This document shows, piece by piece, positions 46,041 to 54,926 of a stretch of 64,000 nt of DNA. How positions within the stretch are numbered: position 1 is the first letter of the stretch; the number at the start of each line of letters is the position of its first letter. Source of the DNA: Lachnospiraceae bacterium XBB1006 (GTDB taxonomy: Bacteria; Bacillota; Clostridia; Lachnospirales; Lachnospiraceae). The stretch covers positions 343,616 to 407,615 of the forward strand of contig FOXT01000004.1 of assembly GCA_900115795.1 (NCBI GenBank). Reading direction: 5' to 3'. The notes under the pieces were generated by a model, which saw nothing but the letters and a program-made list of their open reading frames with translations, ran no database searches and had not been told where the DNA came from. The translations under genes were made by a program, and so were the position numbers.

Positions 46041-46841
46041 TTAACTCTTATCGCGAATTCTTCGATTCTTCTGCCTTTCCCAAGGCGTGCAGAGTTTCTG
46101 TAATCCCTCCACAGCCTTCATTAGCAGCAAACTGATGATGCAGATTAAAAAGATTACTGCAAACATCTTGTCAAAGGAATAGGACTTCTTTACACGCACC
46201 ATGTAAACACCCAATCCCAAAAAGCCACCTAACCATTCGGAAATCACAGCACTCACCACTGCATACGCAGCCGATATCTTCAATCCTGAAAAAAAAGATG
46301 TGGCAGCCCCGAACAATTTAACGTGCCAGAAAATCTGCGCCCGGTTCGCACCCATACTTCGCAACAAATTCAACATATCCTGATCCGCAGCCTTAAATCC
46401 CTCCAACAGTCCCACCGTAATAGGGAAAAAGGATGTAATAACTACCAACGTTACCTTCGGTGCCATATCATATCCCATCCACAACACCAGCAGCGGTGCA
46501 ATGGCAATGGTCGGTATCGTCTGTGTTACCACCACAATCGGGTAACACGCATCGTATAAAAGCGGAAATGCATCCATTAAAACCGCAACCAAAAAGGCTA
46601 GCACAATTCCAATAAGCATTCCCAAAAATGCCTCCTGCAAGGTCACGCGGGCGTGTTCACAAAGCAGCGGAAAATCTGCACAAAATGCACGCACAACCTT
46701 TCCGGGAGACGGTAGCATGTATGCCGGAATCATACCGGAATCACACAGCACTTCCCAAATTACAAGCAACAGCAAAAATACGCCAACAGGCAATACCCTA
46801 CTGATGATGTTTGGTAATCTTCTTCTCAATGGTAAGCACAT
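46041..46841 (-). CDS. thiX: ABC permease of the thiamine-precursor importer
   Basis: About 266 residues if it starts at ATG 46839-46841; a TTG at 46829 is also possible, and the upstream in-frame starts lie deep inside the preceding gene. Six membrane helices. The BPD_transp_1 coupling loop is seen in LLEGFKAADQDMLNLLRSMGANRAQIFWHVKLFGA. Overlaps the end of the thiamine-binding protein gene by 30-45 nt. Carries the substrate delivered by the ThiY-like protein using the ThiZ-like ATPase. Confidence 0.85.
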   Translation of the reverse strand: MCLPLRRRLPNIISRVLPVGVFLLLLVIWEVLCDSGMIPAYMLPSPGKVVRAFCADFPLLCEHARVTLQEAFLGMLIGIVLAFLVAVLMDAFPLLYDACYPIVVVTQTIPTIAIAPLLVLWMGYDMAPKVTLVVITSFFPITVGLLEGFKAADQDMLNLLRSMGANRAQIFWHVKLFGAATSFFSGLKISAAYAVVSAVISEWLGGFLGLGVYMVRVKKSYSFDKMFAVIFLICIISLLLMKAVEGLQKLCTPWERQKNRRIRDKS

Positions 46842-47094
46842 CTCCTTCAGGTCTGTAAACCACCTTGATATAGGATGCCACGTACGGTGCGCCGGCTTTA
46901 ACAGCAATATGCTGGCACTCCTTTACGATATCCATCAACTCGTCGTAATCTCCTTCAATTGTCGTTTCGAACGGTCCTACCGAGCAATTCAATCCGGTAC
47001 TCTTAATATAAGCAATTACCTCATCAACAATACGGATTAATTCTTCATCATTGGTTGCCTCTGGCAACACTTGGATTGCTACACTTGCATTCAT
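46798..47094 (-). CDS. Thiamine-binding protein (MTH1187/YkoF-type, DUF77)
   Basis: 98 residues with one ferredoxin-like fold: MNASVAIQVLPEATNDEELI, GPFETTIEGDYDELMDIV. The Thiamine_BP family (Pfam PF01910) binds thiamine or its pyrimidine part. In Firmicutes it often travels with thiXYZ. It overlaps the permease gene. First gene of the operon, with a good promoter and only a ~30-nt leader that cannot hold a TPP riboswitch. Confidence 0.87.
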   Translation of the reverse strand: MNASVAIQVLPEATNDEELIRIVDEVIAYIKSTGLNCSVGPFETTIEGDYDELMDIVKECQHIAVKAGAPYVASYIKVVYRPEGDVLTIEKKITKHHQ

Positions 47095-47126
47095 AGTTTC
47101 TACCTCCTAAATATCCAAACACAATC

Positions 47127-47155
47127 ATGATAGTGATTTTTTTGTTAACTGTCAA
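47127..47155 (-). promoter_or_regulatory. Promoter of the thiamine-precursor operon
   Basis: TTGACA (47155-47150), 17-nt spacer, TATCAT (47132-47127). Confidence 0.8.
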
Positions 47156-47166
47156 GTTATTTTTCC

Positions 47167-48006
47167 CTAACGTCTCTGTTCCATCATCAATTCATCATAC
47201 ATCTGCTTCATGGATTTTCGAAATACCGGGTGCATATAGTATGGTGCTATCTGGCACATCGGTTGTAAAACGAATTCCCGATGCTCCATGTCTACATGCG
47301 GAATCACCAAATCCTTTGACTGATAAATTTCATCATCATAAAACAGAATATCTAAATCAAGGGTCCGAGGTCCCCAGTGAATCTCTCTCACCCGATTTGC
47401 CGTTGCTTCGATAGAATGAAGCACAATCAACAATTCTTCCGGTTTCATCAGCGTTTCCATCTTTAGCACCGCATTTAAAAAGTCATCCTGTGGCACTCCG
47501 CCATACGGTTCCGTTACAATAAAATCGGAAACCCGCTCTACACGGCAACCCTTTATCTGACCAAGCTGCTCAATGGCTTCAATCAGATACGCAGCTTTAT
47601 TTCCCACATTCGAGCCGAGGGCAATATAGGCCGTATGCCATTTTCTCTGAATGGTTACGCTTACCGTATCCACCGGTAATCCAATTGGCGCCCATGGCTT
47701 ACTAATTGTCAATTCCACCCCACGAATTTTTTCATCAAACATCAATAAATGTGCCGCCAAATGCTCCGCCACCGCTTCAATTAACCGATAGGTATGCTCC
47801 TGGAAAAAGCCGTGGATTTCTTTACAAATCGTTCCATAGTTCACACTCTGCTCCAATTCATCATCCAGTCCCGCTGCTCTTGTATCCAAAAACAACTTCG
47901 CTGTCACATAGAATTTCTGTCCTAATGCATTCTCTTCACTATACACTCCATGGTTACCAAAGACCAATAAGTGATCAATGGTAATGAAATCCTGACTATT
48001 CTTCAT
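47167..48006 (-). CDS. folBK: Bifunctional dihydroneopterin aldolase / HPPK (FolB-FolK fusion)
   Basis: 279 residues. Residues ~1-120 are FolB (DHLLVFGNHGVYSEEN, QSVNYGTIC, RLIEAVAEHLA, SKPWAPIGLPVD). Residues ~124-279 are FolK (TAYIALGSNVGNKAAYL, then the pyrophosphokinase motif WGPRTLDLDILFYDDE). It makes 6-hydroxymethyl-dihydropterin and its diphosphate for FolP. It follows folP by 6 nt, giving a folP-folBK unit. Confidence 0.96.
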   Translation of the reverse strand: MKNSQDFITIDHLLVFGNHGVYSEENALGQKFYVTAKLFLDTRAAGLDDELEQSVNYGTICKEIHGFFQEHTYRLIEAVAEHLAAHLLMFDEKIRGVELTISKPWAPIGLPVDTVSVTIQRKWHTAYIALGSNVGNKAAYLIEAIEQLGQIKGCRVERVSDFIVTEPYGGVPQDDFLNAVLKMETLMKPEELLIVLHSIEATANRVREIHWGPRTLDLDILFYDDEIYQSKDLVIPHVDMEHREFVLQPMCQIAPYYMHPVFRKSMKQMYDELMMEQRR

Positions 48007-48012
48007 AACCTG

Positions 48013-48828
48013 TTACGCTTCCTTTCTTCCATCCCGAATTGCTTCCATCATTCGAATCGCTCTCCGGTTCTCTATCACATCATGGACGCGAACAAATTCG
48101 CATCCAGCCATCACCGCCTGGCAGGATGTTGCAATGGTACCTTCCAAACGATGGTTTTTATCTTCGTCAAGGGTCAATCCAATCATGGACTTTCGTGAGG
48201 TCGCTAAAAGCACCGGATAACCTAGTTCTTTCAATCTTCCAACCTCTCTTGTGACCAGGAGATTCTGTTCCAGGCTCTTTGCAAATCCTACACCCGGGTC
48301 CACAATGATGTGGTCATCCTTCACACCGGCCTCTTTGGCAATGGCTATGCTTTGCCGCAAATCCGCTAACACATCCTCCATAAAATCTCCATATTCCATA
48401 TCGAAACGATTATGCATCAATACACAATAGGCATCATACATAGCGGTCACTTTCGCAATCTCCGGGTCTTTCTTAAATCCCCACACATCATTTACAATGT
48501 CCGCTCCCGCCTCAAGTGCTGCTTGCGCTGTCTGCGCCTTATACGTATCTACAGATACCAATATGTCAAACCGCTCCTTAATTCCACGAATAACCGGAAC
48601 TACACGACGAATTTCCTCTTGTGCCGGCACTTCCGCAAACCCTGGTCTGGTAGACTCTCCACCAACATCAATAATGCTTGCCCCTTCTGCAATCATCTGC
48701 TCCGCATGTGCAAGCGCCAAGTCCAATTCCGTGTATCTTCCCCCATCGGAAAAAGAATCCGGTGTCACATTCAGTATGCCCATAATCTCTATATGTCCCG
48801 GACGAAATAGTCTGTCTTTCACCTTCAT
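48013..48828 (-). CDS. folP: Dihydropteroate synthase
   Basis: 271 residues from ATG 48826-48828 (AGGAGA upstream); the longer frame starts within the preceding terminator. Joins 6-hydroxymethyl-dihydropterin diphosphate and p-aminobenzoate. Motifs: MGILNVTPDSFSDGGRY, IIDVGGESTRPG, ISVDTYKAQTAQAALEAGADIVNDVWG, DPGVGFAKSLEQN. It is the sulphonamide target. A TATAAT at 48874-48869 just after the ushA-type terminator is the likely -10. Confidence 0.97.
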   Translation of the reverse strand: MKVKDRLFRPGHIEIMGILNVTPDSFSDGGRYTELDLALAHAEQMIAEGASIIDVGGESTRPGFAEVPAQEEIRRVVPVIRGIKERFDILVSVDTYKAQTAQAALEAGADIVNDVWGFKKDPEIAKVTAMYDAYCVLMHNRFDMEYGDFMEDVLADLRQSIAIAKEAGVKDDHIIVDPGVGFAKSLEQNLLVTREVGRLKELGYPVLLATSRKSMIGLTLDEDKNHRLEGTIATSCQAVMAGCEFVRVHDVIENRRAIRMMEAIRDGRKEA

Positions 48829-48891
48829 ATACCGTCTCCTATCCTCTTTCAATTTTGTTTCCACACCCATTATATACCCATTGGCACACAA

Positions 48892-48927
48892 AAAAAAGAC
48901 CATTGTATCAGAAATCTGATACAATGG
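48892..48927 (-). terminator. Terminator after the UshA-like gene
   Basis: Perfect 12-bp stem CCATTGTATCAG/CTGATACAATGG (48927-48916 with 48911-48900), 4-nt loop, then eight T (interrupted only by TC) on the minus strand. Confidence 0.93.
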
Positions 48928-48947
48928 CCAATATTCTTTCAAAAATC

Positions 48948-50843
48948 TTATTTTTTCTTAACGAATACTGTAATCTTTACAGATTTACCACCTACGGTAG
49001 CCTTAATTACGGTCTTTCCAACCTTCTTAGCAGTTACCTTTGCAGTGTAGGTTCCGTTCTTCTTAACGATTGCAACCTTCTTGTTGCTGCTTGTCCATTT
49101 TACGGTTTTTCCTTTCAAACCGGTTGTCTTTACCTTGAAGGTATATGTCTTGCCAACCTTTAAGGATTTCACACTCTTAACGAACTTAACAGACTTCTTA
49201 ACAACCTCCGGCTTTTCCTGGGTCGGTTCTTCTACTGTTGGCTCTTCCGGTTTCACACCTGCAGTGAAACGAGGATTAGCGTCAACCTTGAACTCTCCTA
49301 AAACACCCTGAGAGGTTACATTCTTTAATAACCACTGGTTATCAACAATATCCGTTGCTGTATTGGATACATAATCCTTATGATCATCGTCAAATGCAAC
49401 GTATTTATTTCCACCTTTTGCAATATACTCGTTTACTAAAATAGTGTACTCTTTGGTTAAATCGATTGGCTGTCCACCAACCTGAACATCAAATACCTGC
49501 TTATCTTCCGGCTGAGTCAAATCATATTTTGCAGTAATTCCGGACATCTGCATGTTGGAAGAATCGTTTCCAACAATCTGCTCTAATACATTTACTACCT
49601 GAGCTCCGGTCATTACCACTTTATTAAGTTTGTTGCTAAATGGAGATACTTTGTAAATATCACCCATTGTAATGTTCTTTGGCTCAAAATCACAACGAAT
49701 TCCACCGTCATTGCAGAATGCAATGTCGCAGTCTGAGTTCAAACGAAGCATATCGGTAATCCAGTTACCCATAGTAGATGTCAAAGAGTTTGCAATCAGC
49801 TCTCTCTTTAATGGTGTCTTTAATACACCCAACTGTTTGCTCAAAATACCACTGGCATCTTTGATTGCATCGTTAGAAATCTTAACAATTGCCTCATCTA
49901 ACTTATCCTTATTTGCATCGGTATAAGTAAGGTTTTTCTCATTTTCTCCAATGATACTTACAAATTTTGGAACCGTTACGCTAACCTTATTATCTTTAGA
50001 AATAGTCATGTTAGCGTAGCAATATCCTCTAGCCTCTTTGTATGCTTCCGCATATGGGATTCCGTTCTTACCTACACCAACCTTCTCCAAATGAGAATGT
50101 CCGCCGAATACGAAATCCACTACTTTTGCATCGAATAATTCAACGCTATCTTCTACATCCTGATGTGCTAATACAATAACAGCATCTGCAAGCTTGTTAT
50201 CTTTTAATAATTTAGCAGTGTTGTTAACTAATGTCACATCTTCTTTCACTTCATAAAGATCTTTGAAACGTTCCTTCATGATATCATCAGAGTATTCTGC
50301 AACCCATCCGATTACCGCGATTTTCTTTCCGCCTTTTTCCAAAATCACGTATGGTTTTGCAAATGTTGCCGCTGCATTGGTTTTCTTGTCATAGATGTTA
50401 CAAGCTACAACCGGAATTTCCGTTCCCGGAATTTTTCCATTCGAAACCGTCTTTTCGATTCCCCAGTCGAATTCATGATTACCAACACCTACTGCATCGT
50501 ATTTCATTGCAGCATAGGCCTGCATCATATATTTACCGTAAGAAAGGTTAGACATAACCGTTCCCTGGTAAATGTCACCACTATCCAAAAGAATCGTTTC
50601 TCCTTGGGCACGATAGTCATTAAATACCTTCGAAAGGTAAGCCATCTTGTACTGATTCTTTGTTACATCAGCACCACTGTCACTTTCTTCTACCAAGTGA
50701 CCATGTACGTCGGTTGTCTCAAGCAGCGTAATGGTTACGTCCCCCTCAGCCGCAAACGCACTCTTTGCCGGGATATTGACAACGGTTAATACCATTACGA
50801 GTGCCAAAAATCCGGCCAACAGTTTCTTCATCTTCTGTTGCAT
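48948..50843 (-). CDS. Secreted 5'-nucleotidase / UshA-family metallophosphoesterase with Ig-like C-terminus
   Basis: 631 residues from ATG 50841-50843 (AAGGA at 7 nt). Signal peptide about 1-31 (ends KSAFA). The calcineurin-like domain has TTDVHGHL, DSGDIYQG, VGVGNHEFDWG, VLAHQD and FGGHSH, which bind two metals. The 5'-nucleotidase C-terminal domain contains CDIAFCNDGGIR and EYIAKGGNKYVAF. A Pro/Glu linker (~545-560) leads to a Lys/Val-rich Big_2-like Ig domain (VKWTSSNKKVAIV). No LPXTG. It likely releases nucleosides and phosphate from nucleotides outside the cell; a palindromic operator lies at its promoter. Confidence 0.92.
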   Translation of the reverse strand: MQQKMKKLLAGFLALVMVLTVVNIPAKSAFAAEGDVTITLLETTDVHGHLVEESDSGADVTKNQYKMAYLSKVFNDYRAQGETILLDSGDIYQGTVMSNLSYGKYMMQAYAAMKYDAVGVGNHEFDWGIEKTVSNGKIPGTEIPVVACNIYDKKTNAAATFAKPYVILEKGGKKIAVIGWVAEYSDDIMKERFKDLYEVKEDVTLVNNTAKLLKDNKLADAVIVLAHQDVEDSVELFDAKVVDFVFGGHSHLEKVGVGKNGIPYAEAYKEARGYCYANMTISKDNKVSVTVPKFVSIIGENEKNLTYTDANKDKLDEAIVKISNDAIKDASGILSKQLGVLKTPLKRELIANSLTSTMGNWITDMLRLNSDCDIAFCNDGGIRCDFEPKNITMGDIYKVSPFSNKLNKVVMTGAQVVNVLEQIVGNDSSNMQMSGITAKYDLTQPEDKQVFDVQVGGQPIDLTKEYTILVNEYIAKGGNKYVAFDDDHKDYVSNTATDIVDNQWLLKNVTSQGVLGEFKVDANPRFTAGVKPEEPTVEEPTQEKPEVVKKSVKFVKSVKSLKVGKTYTFKVKTTGLKGKTVKWTSSNKKVAIVKKNGTYTAKVTAKKVGKTVIKATVGGKSVKITVFVKKK

Positions 50844-50871
50844 TTTTTTGTCCTTCTTTCCTAAATTTTGC

Positions 50872-50921
50872 CACCCTATAGGGTGCCATACCATTATAAT
50901 TTCTTTTCCAATAAAGGGCAA
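50872..50921 (-). promoter_or_regulatory. Promoter and palindromic operator of the UshA-like gene
   Basis: TTGCCC (50921-50916), 17-nt spacer, TATAAT (50898-50893), then a perfect 14-bp palindrome CACCCTATAGGGTG (50885-50872) beginning at about +6. Its placement suggests a repressor site. I do not recognise the regulator. Confidence 0.7.
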
Positions 50922-50967
50922 CCCCATCCATAAAAAAATACATTTTTATACTTTCCTATCCACGAAC

Positions 50968-51010
50968 AAAAAATGCCACCTTTTCGACATTTCCTGTTCG
51001 AAAAGGCGGC
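50968..51010 (-). terminator. Terminator after the dCache chemoreceptor
   Basis: GCCGCCTTTTCGA / TCGAAAAGGTGGC stem with one G-U pair (51010-50998 with 50987-50975), 10-nt loop, then six T on the minus strand. Confidence 0.88.
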
Positions 51011-51027
51011 AACTTTCTTTATTTCCT

Positions 51028-53079
51028 CTAGAATTCGTCCCGATTCAATTTATAACGACTAACAACATCGTCAAGTACCTTGGCCACATCTTGTTGTTCT
51101 GAAGAAATCTGACCAACATTCTCTACGTGAGAGGTAACTGCATCTACCTGATCCATAATCACGCTACTATCAGTTGCAGCGGTCTGCGATGCGTCTGCAA
51201 TGTTCTGAATTGCCGTATTAACATCCTCCATGCTGCTACGTAAATTCTCTGCAATATTGTTTACATAAACAGAGATATCTTTGATATTCTCGGCATCGTT
51301 CTGGTATTGCACAGACATTTCCACGAAGGACTTGTAATCCGGTGCAACGTTATCGTTTAAGAACTTAATCAGTGAACTGGAGTTTCCAACCAACTGATCC
51401 ACTGCATCGTGTACCTTCACAATTGTACTCTGAATATTGGCAACCGTCTGACTCGTTTGTGCAGCCAGGTTTCCAATTTCTCCGGCAACAACCGCAAATC
51501 CTCTACCTGCTTCACCTGCTCTTGCAGCCTCAATGGATGCATTTAAGGATAACAGGTTAATCTGATCTGCAATCTCATTAATTGCATCTGCCATAATCTC
51601 GATATCACCAACCACCTTGGAGTTATCAATGCTTTCTGCCAACTTTTGTTCGTACTCTTCTGTCAGCTTCATTGCCACCTCAAAGTTCTTGGAACTATCT
51701 TTGTTAATCTGCGTTGCACGGTCCATAATTTCCTTGGACATGTCCTCGCTTTCCGTAGCTTTGCCGGCCAAATCTACAACCACATCTTTCACTTCTACCA
51801 CCGATGCAGTTAACTCTTCTGTAGTCGCACTATTATCAATCATGGCATTGCTGATACCGTAAATTGCTTTATTAATCTGTTCAAAGCTTTCCTCTAACTC
51901 GTTTACTGCATTTCGCAAGGTATCACAGTTATCGCTAACAACAGAGGAATTCTTTGAAATCTCCGTCATTTCGCTACGGTTCGCCTCTAACATTTCATTC
52001 AACGCACTTGTTACACTGGCAATTTCATCCTTGCCCTTAACCTTTAGTGCATCCATGGAGAAATCACCCTCCGCCATGGCCTTTGAACGGTTCTGCACCA
52101 TACCAAGCTGCTTGGTAATTCCTCTTGCAATCAACCATATTACCAGAATAATAACAACGATTGCAATCACACCAATCACCACCGACATAATGGTAATCTC
52201 GGAAATTGCTTCTCTCACTTCACTTTGGTCAATCAGGATTGTAAGAATCCAGTCATAACTGTCGAACTTCGAAGTGTAGACGTTATAGGTCTTCTTTTCC
52301 CCCTTTGCTGTTCCGGAAAATTCATTTGCATCCAGTAATTTCTTACTAACGTCCTTTAATCCGTATTCTTTGTCTTTGGAAATGTTTGCCTGTAAAACCT
52401 TATCGCTATCTACGCCGCTTACAAATAATCCGTCTTTCGTAATTAATTTTGCATGTCCGGTCTTGCCTATGGATACATTATCAACAATAGACTGTACCGC
52501 ACTCATATCGATATCGGTGTTTACAACACCAATAAACTCGTCGTTTTGATTAAAAATCGGAGCCACATACGATGTCATCAAAATCCCCATGGTTGAATCT
52601 ACATAGGTTTCTGTATAGTAATGTGTTCCGGTACTCTTAACCGTCTGGAACCAATCCTTTTCTGTGATATTCATGCTGCTAACATCTACAAAATCCACAC
52701 TACTACTTGTTTCGGTCCAATAGAAATTGGTTAAATCCGCATGCCATTTCTCCGGATCCATAAACAAACCAATTGCAACAATATATTCACTATCATGAAC
52801 ATACTTATTAATCGCGTCCTGATATTCCTTTAAATCATCGCCATCCTTCACGTTCTTACCAATTGCCGTTGCAATTGCTTCGGTCGTGTACTCCGATGCA
52901 TGCATTACATCCGTAATTTTCAACTTGGTAGAACGCAATTCTGCATTCATTTTGTCTTTTGTCAGCGTTTCGAATTGCATATTTGCATTAAAAATAAATG
53001 CAAAACTTACGCACACAAGCGCCAATACCACTACTGGGATAATGCCTGTCATTAGTCTTCCTGAAATCCTTTTCCTCAT
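51028..53079 (-). CDS. Methyl-accepting chemotaxis protein with dCache sensor
   Basis: 683 residues. Membrane helix 1 (about 10-30); outer dCache domain (about 31-298) with [47 protein letters not shown]; helix 2 (about 300-322); HAMP; then the coiled-coil signalling domain with tip [20 protein letters not shown]. The dCache fold usually binds amino acids, amines or purines. The ligand is not readable here. Alone in its transcript, with a weak promoter upstream. Confidence 0.94.
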   Translation of the reverse strand: MRKRISGRLMTGIIPVVVLALVCVSFAFIFNANMQFETLTKDKMNAELRSTKLKITDVMHASEYTTEAIATAIGKNVKDGDDLKEYQDAINKYVHDSEYIVAIGLFMDPEKWHADLTNFYWTETSSSVDFVDVSSMNITEKDWFQTVKSTGTHYYTETYVDSTMGILMTSYVAPIFNQNDEFIGVVNTDIDMSAVQSIVDNVSIGKTGHAKLITKDGLFVSGVDSDKVLQANISKDKEYGLKDVSKKLLDANEFSGTAKGEKKTYNVYTSKFDSYDWILTILIDQSEVREAISEITIMSVVIGVIAIVVIILVIWLIARGITKQLGMVQNRSKAMAEGDFSMDALKVKGKDEIASVTSALNEMLEANRSEMTEISKNSSVVSDNCDTLRNAVNELEESFEQINKAIYGISNAMIDNSATTEELTASVVEVKDVVVDLAGKATESEDMSKEIMDRATQINKDSSKNFEVAMKLTEEYEQKLAESIDNSKVVGDIEIMADAINEIADQINLLSLNASIEAARAGEAGRGFAVVAGEIGNLAAQTSQTVANIQSTIVKVHDAVDQLVGNSSSLIKFLNDNVAPDYKSFVEMSVQYQNDAENIKDISVYVNNIAENLRSSMEDVNTAIQNIADASQTAATDSSVIMDQVDAVTSHVENVGQISSEQQDVAKVLDDVVSRYKLNRDEF

Positions 53080-53131
53080 AGTAACACCTCTTCTTGTAAT
53101 GATTCTAAAAAAATAACTACACTCCCCATCC

Positions 53132-53160
53132 TGTATAATTCTATCATATAAATTTGCGAA
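53132..53160 (-). promoter_or_regulatory. Possible promoter of the dCache chemoreceptor
   Basis: TTCGCA (53160-53155), 17-nt spacer, TATACA (53137-53132). Moderate match to sigma-A. Confidence 0.45.
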
Positions 53161-53170
53161 TTATGTGAAC

Positions 53171-53662
53171 TTACCACTCAATTTGTAGCGTTCTTTTTTC
53201 GAGTTTCCAGTTACACTGCTCCGCAACATTACAGGCAAAACAATTTCGTGCACGTTTATCTGCAAACCAGAAAAAATTATCCCGGTTTACCCCCTCTTTT
53301 GGCAAAGGAGCGTGCCGATGATCCGCAACTTTTGCGAGAATCACTTCCTGCTTCTCCTTCGGATATCCAATTTCTGTTAACAACTGCCGCGCTAATGTTA
53401 CCCCGGCTTTTGCATGGGATACCCCGGTCATATATTCCTGGGCTCGTCCAATATCATGCAATAGTGCACACAAATACAAAAATTCCTTTTCAAACCCAAA
53501 TCCATATTCCAAATTCATGATGTAGGATATTCTGGCCACATCAAGTAAGTGATTAAACCCGTGATGGCAAAAAATCCTATTCTTCTCCATTTCATGAATT
53601 TCCTTCATTGTCTGCAAATACGTTTCATTTTGAATCAACCGATTCACATAATCCATTGACAT
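53171..53662 (-). CDS. HD-domain phosphohydrolase, small
   Basis: 163 residues. The HD fold is shown by the spaced His (CHHGFNHLLDVAR), ALLHDIGRAQEY and the later ADHRHAP. It ends with a Cys-containing segment (ARNCFACNVAEQCNW) that could bind metal. Substrate unknown; such proteins often act on nucleotides. It overlaps the end of folC by 38 nt, an unusually long overlap suggesting coupling, and is the last gene of the parE-parC-folC run. Confidence 0.83.
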   Translation of the reverse strand: MSMDYVNRLIQNETYLQTMKEIHEMEKNRIFCHHGFNHLLDVARISYIMNLEYGFGFEKEFLYLCALLHDIGRAQEYMTGVSHAKAGVTLARQLLTEIGYPKEKQEVILAKVADHRHAPLPKEGVNRDNFFWFADKRARNCFACNVAEQCNWKLEKRTLQIEW

Positions 53663-54926
53663 ACTTCTTTACCTCTCCCAAATATGATAAGGAGCCAAAA
53701 CACAGCACCATATCTTCTTTCTCCTTACAGCGGTTAAAAGCTGCCTGCATTGCCTCTTCCACCTGCTGATGACACGCAACTGTTTCCAAAAAGCCTTCGG
53801 CTACGCGTGCCAGTTTCTCACTTGCTAACCCTCTCGGTCCCTTTGGTGCTACACAATCTGCACTTACCCCAAGAGGTAACACCTTTGAAAAAATGTGTTC
53901 GTAATCCTTGTCCTTGAAAACCCCGATTACAAAATGAATCCGTCGCTCTTTATATAGCGCCTGTAAGGTTTTTTGCATTTTTTCTGCCGCATCCGGATTG
54001 TGACATCCATCCACAATACAAAGTGGTTCTTTCTTTACCACTTCCATTCTTCCTGGCCAGACTATTTTTTCAAGCGCCCGGTAAACCGCCTCTTTCTTAC
54101 CGTTAAAGTCAAGTATGTTTGCATCCTGTAGCGCCAACAGCGTTGTAAGCGCACACGCCAAATTTTCTTGTTGAAAAATCCCGGTAAGCCCTACACTCAC
54201 CCGCTCTTTCCATGGTGTTTCCACTGTAATGTGCATCGCATCCATCTCGCAAATAGGAAATGCCTCTTGCCTTGCAAAATACAAATTGGAGGTATTCTTT
54301 TGCACAGCCGCAACGCGCTTCGTTATAACATCATTGATTTCCGGTGTCTGAAATAATTTCACTACCACACCGGTTTCCTTTACAATGCCCGCCTTTTTTT
54401 CCGCTATTTCCGAAAGCGTATTTCCCAGAAAAGCTGTATGATCCCTGCTAATGGAAGTAATGACGCTCGCCACCGGTGCCTCAATCACATTGGTCGCATC
54501 GTCAACGCCTCCCATTCCCACTTCCACAATCGAAAAATCACATTGCTGCTGTTTGAAATATAGAAAAGCTGCTGCCGTCTCAATTTCAAAGCTGGTGGTT
54601 GCCTCATCTGCTACCTCATTTATTTCCTCAAACAGTGTCGCCAGCTCCTCCCAGGTAATATTCTTCTGATTCACCTGTATGATTTCCTCATAGGAAAACA
54701 CGGCGGGAGAACTGTATCGTCCAACCTTGTATCCCATAGCAAGTAACGCCTGTTCCAGCATTCTGCCGGTTGACCCTTTTCCATTGGTTCCCGCAATATG
54801 AATAACCTTTCCATAATTCTGCGGATTCGAAAGTCGTTTACACAAACGGGAAATAGACTCCATACCTAGTACAGAGCCTTTCTTTCTCGCCTCATTTATA
54901 TACGCTTTTGCCTCTTCAACCGTCAT
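53625..54926 (-). CDS. folC: Bifunctional folylpolyglutamate / dihydrofolate synthase
   Basis: 433 residues. Adds Glu to dihydropteroate and to folates. Mur-ligase-like P-loop IHIAGTNGKGSTGRMLEQAL, followed by VGRYSSPAVFSYEEII, FSIVEVGMGGVDDATN and SRDHTAFLGNTLSEIAEKKAG. A C-terminal domain has CIVDGCHNPDAA. Its start overlaps the parC stop by 4 nt (ATGA). It completes a folate set with folE, folP and folBK in this window. Confidence 0.96.
   Translation of the reverse strand: MTVEEAKAYINEARKKGSVLGMESISRLCKRLSNPQNYGKVIHIAGTNGKGSTGRMLEQALLAMGYKVGRYSSPAVFSYEEIIQVNQKNITWEELATLFEEINEVADEATTSFEIETAAAFLYFKQQQCDFSIVEVGMGGVDDATNVIEAPVASVITSISRDHTAFLGNTLSEIAEKKAGIVKETGVVVKLFQTPEINDVITKRVAAVQKNTSNLYFARQEAFPICEMDAMHITVETPWKERVSVGLTGIFQQENLACALTTLLALQDANILDFNGKKEAVYRALEKIVWPGRMEVVKKEPLCIVDGCHNPDAAEKMQKTLQALYKERRIHFVIGVFKDKDYEHIFSKVLPLGVSADCVAPKGPRGLASEKLARVAEGFLETVACHQQVEEAMQAAFNRCKEKEDMVLCFGSLSYLGEVKKYVNGLCESVDSK

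Noticed and set aside
47095-47166. TPP riboswitch before the thiamine-type operon
   Set aside because: The leader after the promoter is about 30 nt, too short, and the conserved TPP segments are absent.
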